Shown here: positions 50,501 to 58,080 of the stretch, in pieces
Layout: the number at the start of each line of letters is the position of its first letter
Position numbering within the stretch: the first letter of the stretch is position 1
NCBI RefSeq assembly: GCF_006716485.1
Contig: NZ_VFPD01000005.1
Location: 62,001 to 126,000 of the forward strand
Length of the DNA stretch: 64,000 nucleotides
Direction: 5' to 3'
Source of the DNA: Chryseobacterium aquifrigidense
Lineage (GTDB): Bacteria > Bacteroidota > Bacteroidia > Flavobacteriales > Weeksellaceae
Notes under the pieces: generated by a model
The model's database searches: none
What the model was told of the DNA's origin: nothing
The model's input: the letters and a program-made list of their open reading frames with translations, nothing else
Program-made: the position numbers and the translations under genes

Positions 50501-52015
50501 CTAAATCTCATCATCTTCTATTAATTCATCAATAAAGAATAAAATATCTTCACGATCATATTTGTCAGGAAACTGATATCCATTGATAATAAAGATTGGG
50601 GTAAAGCTTAATCCCGCATTACTGTTTTCTATGGACATCTCTACTAACGGATTCAGATTTTCCGACGTTACGTTTCCTCCTGAAAGTGCATTGATTTTGC
50701 TTTCATCTTTAGTTTCAAACCACTCTTCTACAGCATGTAAAAATTCTTTTTCAGGCTTGTGATGGTAAATATGAGTTAAATCTGAAATAAGCTGTGTGTA
50801 TTTTTCGGGAGCTCTGTCCGGGCTGTAATTGAATCTCATCTGAAGTGAAATATCGTCAGGGTATTTCTCCAAAAGACCTTCCACCAATTTATGTGCATCT
50901 TTACAGAAACCGCAATATGGATTGGAAACGATAGAAATACGCAGCTTGGCATCTCTTTTTCCAACTGCAAAAGTTTCTGTATCCTGGAATTCTATTTTTG
51001 GGTTTTGCTCCATCTGGTTTTTGAAAAGTTCATAGTTTCTCTTGAATCTGAGATTTTTTGCATTCGACTTTTGAAGCGCTTCTTTTTGTTCAAGAAGAGT
51101 GTTGAAATAAATAACTGCAGAAAATACAAGAGCCCATAGAATGACAGTCAATAAAAGAGTTCCCGCACTGAAAGACAGATTCTCAAAAAATAAACTGCTT
51201 ATTACAATTTGTCCCGCAAGGATTGAAATAATTAAAAGACATACCCTACAGAATGTTTTTTCTACAAATGCCTGGATGTATAGAGAGTACCCGATGGCAA
51301 GTACAGAAACAAATGTAAAGCCTTTTACGATATACGCTGTCGCAGGTAAGAAAAGACCCAATACCGCTAGTCCTGCAAAATAGATCAGAGAAAAGTCTGC
51401 AAATTTTAATCCTAGAATACTGGTTTTATCCTGTTTTATAATCTTATCACATGAATTGACGGTCTGGCTTGCAGCGGCACCTCCACCACCACAAATACTT
51501 CCAATGACAGTAGAGGTATTTCCGAATTTCTGGTTGAAAATTTCCAGGGAAATATAAACTCCTGCTAATGAAAGAATATTGAATATAGCTTCGTAAATGG
51601 TTTGGCTCATAAAAGAATAAGCAAGAACAGCTGCAAAAATGATATAAAGAACCGGTTTGAAATTGAAAGCGAGCTTGTTTTCTGCATTTTCTGTTTTCTC
51701 AAACAGAAGTACGAAATCTGTTGACTTATTATAAAGTTCTTCTTTACCGAAAGTCTTTGCTTTTTCCGAATATACTGAATAATTGCTTCCTGACTTTTTT
51801 ACGAGGGAGAATGAGTTCTCAACAATGGCAATAAATTCTTCCGGAAGTTCGTCCCAATATTCTTTGTCAAGCTCGTAAGCGTCATTTTTTACGCCCATAA
51901 AGTTCAGAGTGTCACTAAATGCCAGTGCAGATGGGTAATTGGGATGGGAATTGAACTGGAAAATAAATTCCTGTTTATCGAGTTTTAGGTGGTTAATTAG
52001 TTTGTCAAAAATCAT
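50501..52015 (-). CDS. VKOR-thioredoxin disulfide-forming membrane protein with degenerate C39-like domain
   Basis: The 504-residue product makes disulfides. Residues 1-110 resemble a C39 fold (SHPNYPSALAFSDTLNFMG) but lack the catalytic Cys and His. Residues 120-310 are a membrane VKOR domain with the loop pair Cys175/Cys189 and the redox pair C256-R-V-C259. Residues 350-504 are a DsbA/DsbG-like thioredoxin with C368-G-F-C371. Fusing quinone-linked oxidase and thioredoxin gives a self-contained oxidation module. Its place upstream of a C39 exporter suggests it oxidises the exported peptide. Confidence 0.88.
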   Translation of the reverse strand: MIFDKLINHLKLDKQEFIFQFNSHPNYPSALAFSDTLNFMGVKNDAYELDKEYWDELPEEFIAIVENSFSLVKKSGSNYSVYSEKAKTFGKEELYNKSTDFVLLFEKTENAENKLAFNFKPVLYIIFAAVLAYSFMSQTIYEAIFNILSLAGVYISLEIFNQKFGNTSTVIGSICGGGGAAASQTVNSCDKIIKQDKTSILGLKFADFSLIYFAGLAVLGLFLPATAYIVKGFTFVSVLAIGYSLYIQAFVEKTFCRVCLLIISILAGQIVISSLFFENLSFSAGTLLLTVILWALVFSAVIYFNTLLEQKEALQKSNAKNLRFKRNYELFKNQMEQNPKIEFQDTETFAVGKRDAKLRISIVSNPYCGFCKDAHKLVEGLLEKYPDDISLQMRFNYSPDRAPEKYTQLISDLTHIYHHKPEKEFLHAVEEWFETKDESKINALSGGNVTSENLNPLVEMSIENSNAGLSFTPIFIINGYQFPDKYDREDILFFIDELIEDDEI

Positions 52016-52647
52016 ATTAATATTTTTATCTAAAATACACAGATGTTTTAAATATACAAAAAAAATTTTCCTTTATTAGTGAGATATAAACGGGTGTTGG
52101 TAGATTTTATTTGATCCTCAGTATTTTATTACATAGGATTTGGAGTTTTATGGTGTTGTATGTATTGATATTAATAAAGCACTGTTATTCATCTCTCAGG
52201 TATGAGTTTATTTGTATTATTACGATCTGAACACTTTTAAAGAAAGATTTCAAGAGTCTGTTTTTAAAAGTTTCCGGATGAAGTGTAAATTTAGCTTTCT
52301 TGTGTGGATAAAATACCCTTATTTTTGAATAGAAGAGAGATGTAATAATAGCTAAAAGAATGAGGAAGATATTTTAATTTTTTGAATATAAAATGTTAGA
52401 AATATCTTATATAATAAAAGAGATAACTCTAATTTTTAAAATAGTAAAAACAAGATAAAATCGAAATGTTTTTTGTCTAAGCAAATGTCTTTTTTTTTTA
52501 ATTTTTTATAGCTTATAAGGCTTTCACCCATGTTTTGGATGAGTGTTGTCGCTATTCTGTATGATTTGTGACAAAAGTAAATGAACTCAAAAAAACTTAA
52601 AAAATCATAAAGTTTTCATAAAGTTTTAAAAAAGGATAGAAATGTTT
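52016..52647. other. Long AT-rich intergenic region
   Basis: No credible gene was found on either strand; the longest ATG frames are under 20 codons and have no leader-like features. Short imperfect dyads occur (for example TATCTTATATAATAAAAGAGATA-like sequence near 52400). It probably holds the promoter of the VKOR operon on the minus strand, but no consensus box was clear. Confidence 0.5.
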
Positions 52648-52676
52648 TTGTATTTATAAAATATGTCGTACTTTTA
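52648..52676 (+). promoter_or_regulatory. Promoter of a candidate small RNA
   Basis: TTG (52648-52650), 18 bases, then TACTTTTA (52669-52676), a 7-of-8 match to TAnnTTTG. The predicted start is about 52681, exactly at a hairpin-forming sequence. No open reading frame follows before the terminator at 52738. Confidence 0.6.
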
Positions 52677-52679
52677 CAT

Positions 52680-52771
52680 CGCCTTGAATGAGGGAACAAG
52701 TCAAGGTAATAAATTTTTTTTCATCATTTGTGTTTTTAGAATCGTATCGCCTGATACGATTCTTTTTTTTA
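52680..52771 (+). ncRNA. Candidate structured small RNA with its own promoter and terminator
   Basis: Directly after the promoter at 52648 comes CCTTGA-N13-TCAAGG (52682-52706), a 6-bp stem. After a U-rich linker comes a perfect 11-bp hairpin AGAATCGTATC-GCCT-GATACGATTCT (52738-52763) followed by eight T residues. The roughly 90-base unit has no open frame and serves no downstream gene, because the next gene is convergent. The likeliest reading is a small noncoding RNA. Its target and family are unknown. Confidence 0.55.
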
Positions 52772-52772
52772 T

Positions 52773-53834
52773 TTATGATTCGTAATTTAAGAGCAGATCA
52801 ATAAAGTAAGAATAGGTAACGGAACCTTCCTGCTGATTGCTTTTCAGAAACAGGTTGTTAGTAAATCCAAAGAATTCATCAAGCCACCCCTGATGCTGGA
52901 GAACAAAACTTTTTTCATAAGCACGGTCTCTTTTCATAGCAGGAGAATATTGATTAAGAATATTCCTTACAAACTGAGGATCTTCCTCCACAATAAATCT
53001 TAAAAGACTTTTTAAAGTAAAAAATTCAGTACTGTATCTCAACTCCATATTACTGGAATGAATACCTAATAAATATCCTACAAAATTAGCCTCCTGCTCT
53101 CTGGCAAAACCCAATTGATGAGAGCTTTCATGGGCGGTCGTGAAAGGAATGAAACTATGAGGCAGTTCAGAATTATACTGAGCTTCAGCTGTAAAAGGAT
53201 TATAATATCCCAGGATTCCTGTAAAACTCATCACATTTTTGAATAAACTTGGTTTAATGTCCAGGATCTGAGGAGCTCTTTTATCCGAAATATAAGAAGG
53301 GAGTTGGGTCTGCTGATACAGAATCTCCTTTTGTATTGAGGAGAGATTTGTAATGATAAAAACTCCGTTACCATCTTCCCGTACAGCCTGCCGTGTTGTC
53401 TTACATTTTTCAAGATAGATAATAGCAAGTTTTTTTGCCTTGTCCAGATTAGGTTCTTCCTGCCTTGAAAGTTTTTTAATAATAGGAGTCTGGAAATAAA
53501 GCATACCCCAAAAGATCTGATAAATGAGATAAAAGATATTCACGGTCATCAGAATTCTTACCAAGGCGGTATTTCTTCTTTCTTTCCTGAATAGAGTAAT
53601 AAAATAATATAAAAGGAAGCCACCTGAAATGATATAAATCAAATCCCCAACAGAAAAGGGAATCCAGCTGAACAGTATCTGATGAGCCTCTTTCTGAATT
53701 TCAAAAAAGCTTTCAAAAAAAGAAATCATCCCTTTGGATTTTGAGAATCCATAAAACAAAAGAAATTGGGCAAGTAAAACACCTGCCCAAAATCTCTTTT
53801 TCTTATATATTTTTGTTATTATATTAATGACCAT
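52773..53834 (-). CDS. DUF3810 membrane protein with HExxH motif
   Basis: The 353-residue product has three N-terminal membrane helices and a soluble C-terminal domain. That domain carries HESSHQLGFAREQEAN, an HExxH zinc motif with a downstream ExxAN-like third-ligand helix, as in gluzincins. DUF3810 proteins are uncharacterised and presumed membrane metallopeptidases. The ATG at 53834 overlaps the stop of the sugar transporter by 11 bases, so translation is coupled. Confidence 0.82.
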   Translation of the reverse strand: MVINIITKIYKKKRFWAGVLLAQFLLFYGFSKSKGMISFFESFFEIQKEAHQILFSWIPFSVGDLIYIISGGFLLYYFITLFRKERRNTALVRILMTVNIFYLIYQIFWGMLYFQTPIIKKLSRQEEPNLDKAKKLAIIYLEKCKTTRQAVREDGNGVFIITNLSSIQKEILYQQTQLPSYISDKRAPQILDIKPSLFKNVMSFTGILGYYNPFTAEAQYNSELPHSFIPFTTAHESSHQLGFAREQEANFVGYLLGIHSSNMELRYSTEFFTLKSLLRFIVEEDPQFVRNILNQYSPAMKRDRAYEKSFVLQHQGWLDEFFGFTNNLFLKSNQQEGSVTYSYFIDLLLNYES

Positions 53835-55269
53835 TACCTTTAGATACTTTATCAAGATCAATGCCCTGGGCTTTCAGAATCCCACTTACACGGATCGCAT
53901 AGAATGCAAGATAAGCAAAACAAATAACCCCTACGATATAACTGAAATGAATATTGGTAATATCTGCAATATATCCTTGTATAAAGCTTACAATACCTCC
54001 ACCCATAATCATCATAATAAGGTATCCTGAACCCTGGTTGGTGTGCTTTCCAAGTCCGTTGATTGCCAATGCAAAAATACAAGGCCATAGCGTAGAGCAG
54101 AAAAGACCGACACTGGTAAATGCATACACAGATACCATTCCTGTGGTGAACATTCCTATAAGTAAAGCTGTAATCCCTGCCAGAGAGAATATTAAAAGCA
54201 TTCTTGCCGGGTTACCTTTGCTTAAAATGTCACAGATAATCATGGCAATGATGATAAATCCATATACATAGAAAGGAGAAAGGTCATGGTTGGCTAATGC
54301 ATTTACGAATAAAAATACACCGAATGCAAGATAAGGAGCTAAGAATCTTAATATCTTTTTGAATCCGGCATTCACATCAAATGCTTCTACAGCACCTGTC
54401 CAACGGCCAATCATTAATGAAGCCCAATATAGAGAGATGTAAGGAGCTACATCTTTTGTTTCAAATCCTAAATTTTTTTCCATATAAGCAGGAAGGTTAC
54501 TTGCTGTAGAAACTTCCACTCCTACATAGACAAAGATCGCAATCATTCCCATTACCAATTGAGGATATTGGAAAGCTGAAGTTCTGTGCTCTCCGGGAGT
54601 TGTATCATCTGTATTCTCAGTGTTTGTTGGAGTTATTGCAGGAAGAGAAGAAAATTTAAGCATTAAAGCTACCAAAGCAAAAGCTGCTCCTAATATAAGG
54701 TAAGGTGTTTTTACACTTTCTATACTCGCTTCCGTATTGGCTGCACTTGCAGAACCAAAAATAGCAAATGCAACAATTAGGGGTCCGATAGTAGTTCCTA
54801 AATTGTTGATTCCTCCAGCCATTGTTAATCTCTGAGATCCTGTTTCTGTAGGACCCACTTCAATAGCAAGGGGGTTAGCAACAATCTGTTGAAGAGAGAA
54901 TCCTAAACCTACAATAAATAATCCGGAGATCATTAAAGGGAAAGAATGCATATTCGCAGCAGGGTAGAATAATAGTGTACCCAATGCGGATATCAAAAGT
55001 CCTACAATAAGACCGTTTTTGTACCCGATTTTATTGATCAAATCCTGTTTCAGACTCTTTGATACAAGCATATAAATTAAAGAACCTACAGTATACGCTA
55101 CATAAAAGCATATCTGTACCAGCATACTTTCAGTTTGGGATAGATTGAAGGCTTTTTGAAAAACAGGGATCAGAATATCATTACTTGCTGCTACAAATCC
55201 CCAAAAGAAGAATACAGTAACCAACGGAATGAATTGGGCCCAATTGGTTTGTTTAGAATAATTTGACAT
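53824..55269 (-). CDS. FHS-family sugar:H+ symporter (FucP/GluP type)
   Basis: The 481-residue product is a 12-helix major facilitator of the fucose-galactose-glucose symporter family. Typical signatures are FFFWGFVAASNDILIPVFQ in helix 1, GLFIVGLGFSLQQIVANPLAIEVGP, and LGTTIGPLIVA. It imports a hexose into the cytoplasm. The start at 55269 (MSNYSKQTNW) is preferred to an upstream in-frame Met. A BadF/GlcNAc-kinase-like gene is nearby at 57213 on the other strand. Confidence 0.9.
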   Translation of the reverse strand: MSNYSKQTNWAQFIPLVTVFFFWGFVAASNDILIPVFQKAFNLSQTESMLVQICFYVAYTVGSLIYMLVSKSLKQDLINKIGYKNGLIVGLLISALGTLLFYPAANMHSFPLMISGLFIVGLGFSLQQIVANPLAIEVGPTETGSQRLTMAGGINNLGTTIGPLIVAFAIFGSASAANTEASIESVKTPYLILGAAFALVALMLKFSSLPAITPTNTENTDDTTPGEHRTSAFQYPQLVMGMIAIFVYVGVEVSTASNLPAYMEKNLGFETKDVAPYISLYWASLMIGRWTGAVEAFDVNAGFKKILRFLAPYLAFGVFLFVNALANHDLSPFYVYGFIIIAMIICDILSKGNPARMLLIFSLAGITALLIGMFTTGMVSVYAFTSVGLFCSTLWPCIFALAINGLGKHTNQGSGYLIMMIMGGGIVSFIQGYIADITNIHFSYIVGVICFAYLAFYAIRVSGILKAQGIDLDKVSKGNGH

Positions 55270-55299
55270 ATTTATTATAGATTTCACAAACAAATATAA

Positions 55300-56037
55300 C
55301 TATTTACTTTCAACGGAATACCTGATTAAGGTTTTTTTTATTTTCTCATAAGCCTCTGCCTTTAAGTCTTTTGGCGAATCTGTAGGCTCAATGATTCCGT
55401 TAAAATATACCTTTACTCTTCCTGGAAAGCCTTTTGAATTCTCAAAAGGAAACATTTCCTTGAGTCCTACAAAGGTATAAACAGCTATAGGAGAATGATG
55501 TTTCGAAGACAGCATAAATGCACCATCCTTAAAATCATCCAGGATAACAGAAGTGTCATCAGGTACACCACCTTCAGGGAAAATAGCGATGCTGTTGCCT
55601 TCCTCCATCTTCTCTGCACATCTGCGGTATACATCTGCACGGCTTTTTGCACTTGCTCTGTCTACCATTACACATATCCTTTTATATATGGTTCCGAAAA
55701 TCGGAATCTTTACCAGTTCTTTTTTTCCTACAAAACAAATCGGATGGTCCGGAAACAGAATACATACAAGCATAATATCCATGATAGACGTATGATTGGA
55801 GATAAACACATAAGGTGTATTCTTATCTTTTTTCTGCTCAGAAAGTTTAATCAAATCATATCTGAAGCCCATTCCGTAGAACATGCCGAAGCACCAGAGT
55901 CTGACAAGTTTATAGCCGTACCGATAGTGCTTTTTATTAAAGGATAAAATATAAACCGGGATTCCAATAATGACTGTCAGGAAAAATGCCAACAGCAGCA
56001 GCCAGAATCTCCAGAGATAATTTAAAATTTTTGTCAC
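55300..56037 (-). CDS. 1-acyl-sn-glycerol-3-phosphate acyltransferase
   Basis: This membrane PlsC-type enzyme makes phosphatidic acid from lysophosphatidic acid. The 245-residue product has an N-terminal membrane helix, the catalytic NHTSIMD (HxxxxD) motif and the FPEGG substrate motif. It precedes the sugar transporter with a 30-base gap and follows gtrA by three bases. Confidence 0.92.
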   Translation of the reverse strand: MTKILNYLWRFWLLLLAFFLTVIIGIPVYILSFNKKHYRYGYKLVRLWCFGMFYGMGFRYDLIKLSEQKKDKNTPYVFISNHTSIMDIMLVCILFPDHPICFVGKKELVKIPIFGTIYKRICVMVDRASAKSRADVYRRCAEKMEEGNSIAIFPEGGVPDDTSVILDDFKDGAFMLSSKHHSPIAVYTFVGLKEMFPFENSKGFPGRVKVYFNGIIEPTDSPKDLKAEAYEKIKKTLIRYSVESK

Positions 56038-56040
56038 AGC

Positions 56041-56499
56041 TTAACCGTTAAAAATTACTTTCTTCTTTATCGAATAATTCAGAATGGAAACCAGTAATAT
56101 TGCTGCAATTTTACTGATCATTTCCGGGCTCAAGGTATAAAAAAATAAATTGATATTATCTTTAAATATGAAACTGTAAAATATCTGGAAAAAGCCTAAA
56201 CTGAGTAATGTTGAAAAAAAAGACACCACCATAAAATAGGCAAACTCTTTTCTCTTTGAGTGCTTCCCTCTTTCAAACACAAACCAGATGCTCAGAAAGT
56301 AATTGGTAATAATCCCGCAGCTCGTGGAAAAAATGTTACTTAAAGGATAGTGTACCCCATAGAAGTTGGTTTCCTTTACAAAGAATTGCGGAAGATGGGT
56401 GCTGAAAATTTTAAAGCTGCCTATTTCTACAATGGCACTCAGTCCTCCTGCAATAATGAAGAACAAAACCTGTTTCTGGCGTAAGAGTATTTCTTTCAT
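56041..56499 (-). CDS. GtrA-family membrane protein
   Basis: The 152-residue product has four membrane helices and the GtrA/DPMS-like N-terminus (FIIAGGLSAIVEIGSFKIF). Family members are thought to move lipid-linked sugars across the membrane. It starts the minus-strand operon gtrA-plsC-MFS-DUF3810. Confidence 0.85.
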   Translation of the reverse strand: MKEILLRQKQVLFFIIAGGLSAIVEIGSFKIFSTHLPQFFVKETNFYGVHYPLSNIFSTSCGIITNYFLSIWFVFERGKHSKRKEFAYFMVVSFFSTLLSLGFFQIFYSFIFKDNINLFFYTLSPEMISKIAAILLVSILNYSIKKKVIFNG

Positions 56500-56863
56500 G
56501 TAATGGATATAAAACTAAAAATCTTTATACATATTGGATCGCGTACTTAATTGGTTTATATCTCACCAGATAAACACTTTAGAGAATCCCTTCTGTTCAT
56601 AATGGTTTTTAAATTCCAGTAATTAGATAGCTTCACAATATGAATATGCAAATTTATAACTATATGTTAAACACTGAAAAAAGTTGTTAAAATATTTTTT
56701 TTAATAAAAATTATTTCTAATTTTAATATTCAGAATGATGTAATTAAGACCTGATAATAAATTCATTTTCAACTCCTTGTGTTGATGGTTTTTTCTATCT
56801 TGTAGTGCACGATTAAGAGCATATACTCCAACATTTTATGACCCAATTTTTAATAATATTTGT
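56500..56863. other. Divergent intergenic region
   Basis: The region separates gtrA (minus) from the small coiled-coil gene (plus). It is AT-rich with no credible open frame. A near-match to a -7 box (AATATTTG) abuts the 56864 ATG but is too close to act for that start. No other structure was seen. Confidence 0.5.
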
Positions 56864-57127
56864 ATGAAACGTCAAAACAAATACAGAAAATTCCAGCTTC
56901 AACAGAAAAATATTGAGGCTCTTGAGAAAGAAAATTCCCGCTTCAAAAGAGTGTATTCAGAATATGAAAATATGTCAGACGAATTGTGGAATCTTGAAAA
57001 CTCCAACGGAGAACCAGTGCCTGATGATTTTATCAATGCAATGGTATTACAGACTTCCTATCTGGAAGATGAAATAGAAGACTGGCTTTTGCAATTCAAC
57101 GAAAAAAAAACACAAATCAAACATTAA
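56864..57127 (+). CDS. Small charged coiled-coil protein
   Basis: The 87-residue product is highly charged and helical, with coiled-coil heptads across residues 8-45 and a second helix near 60-82. It has no signal peptide or membrane helix. No family is recognised. It is a short gene with typical codon use and an ATG start. Confidence 0.65.
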   Translation: MKRQNKYRKFQLQQKNIEALEKENSRFKRVYSEYENMSDELWNLENSNGEPVPDDFINAMVLQTSYLEDEIEDWLLQFNEKKTQIKH

Positions 57128-57212
57128 TGATTTTAGACAGCTTCCAGGTTGTTTTTAAACGCTAATTGAAGATAAATTCATAATTTAGCACCCTTAAATT
57201 AAAATCTAAAAT

Positions 57213-58064
57213 ATGGTTGCTATTGTAGATAGTGGTTCTACTAAAACGGATTGGGTAATACTTGATGACTTTAAAAAAGTTTTTCTGAAAACAGAAACAA
57301 TCGGTTTTAATCCGAATTTTATCAACAGAGAACTTATCGCTCCTGAAATACAGAAGAATAGCAATCTGATATCGGTTAAAAATTCAATTACCAAAGTCTT
57401 TTTTTATGGTTCCGGATGCGGAGTGAAAAAAAACTGCGAAACCATAGAGGAAGAACTGAAGAAGGTTTTTGACAAAGCAGAGATTATTGTGAAAGAAGAT
57501 CTCATGGCTGCAGCCTATGCAGCGTACAGTGGAAAACCTGCTATCGTGTGCATTCTGGGCACGGGGTCTAATTCCTGTTTTTTTGACGGTGAAAATGTAA
57601 AGATAGAATTGCCTTCGCTAGGTTTCCTGATCGGGGATGAAGGAAGTGGCAGTGCTATCGGAAAGCAATTGGTGCGCAGATACTTTATGAAAAAACTGCC
57701 TGCAGATCTTCATAAAGAATTTGAAGCAGATTATCAGCTTACCGTAGAAGATGCATTGAAAAATATGTATCATACGCCAAGACCCAATGCATATCTGGCG
57801 AATTTTACCAAATTTGTAATCGAAAGAAAAGAACATCCTTATTTCAAAGACATGGTTTTTGAAGAAATGAAAAGTTTCTTCGAATATCAGGTTCTTCCTT
57901 ATGAGGAAGCGCATGATGCCGAGATTAATTTTATCGGTTCCATCGCTTATTATTATGAAAATATACTACGTTCTGTAGCTACAGAACTTAATTTAAATGT
58001 GGGACATGTTGTGCAGAAACCAATTGAAAGCTTAGTAGATTACCACATTAAATATATACTTTAA
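57213..58064 (+). CDS. BadF/BcrA-type ATPase, N-acetylglucosamine-kinase-like
   Basis: The 283-residue product has the ASKHA fold: the phosphate-1 loop VDSGSTKTDW at residues 5-14, the second segment CILGTGSNSCF, and the adenosine-type GDEGSGSAIG. The combination is typical of the BadF/BadG group that includes N-acetylglucosamine kinases. The most likely role is phosphorylating an amino sugar, but benzoyl-CoA-reductase-activase-type activity cannot be excluded on family grounds. It lies 17 bases before maeB. Confidence 0.85.
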   Translation: MVAIVDSGSTKTDWVILDDFKKVFLKTETIGFNPNFINRELIAPEIQKNSNLISVKNSITKVFFYGSGCGVKKNCETIEEELKKVFDKAEIIVKEDLMAAAYAAYSGKPAIVCILGTGSNSCFFDGENVKIELPSLGFLIGDEGSGSAIGKQLVRRYFMKKLPADLHKEFEADYQLTVEDALKNMYHTPRPNAYLANFTKFVIERKEHPYFKDMVFEEMKSFFEYQVLPYEEAHDAEINFIGSIAYYYENILRSVATELNLNVGHVVQKPIESLVDYHIKYIL

Positions 58065-58080
58065 CAAAAAACAAAATTTT

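Noticed and set aside
52195..52320. Short plus-strand ATG frames as possible precursor peptides
   Set aside because: They are under 20 codons, have no leader motif or cysteines in a pattern, and no promoter.
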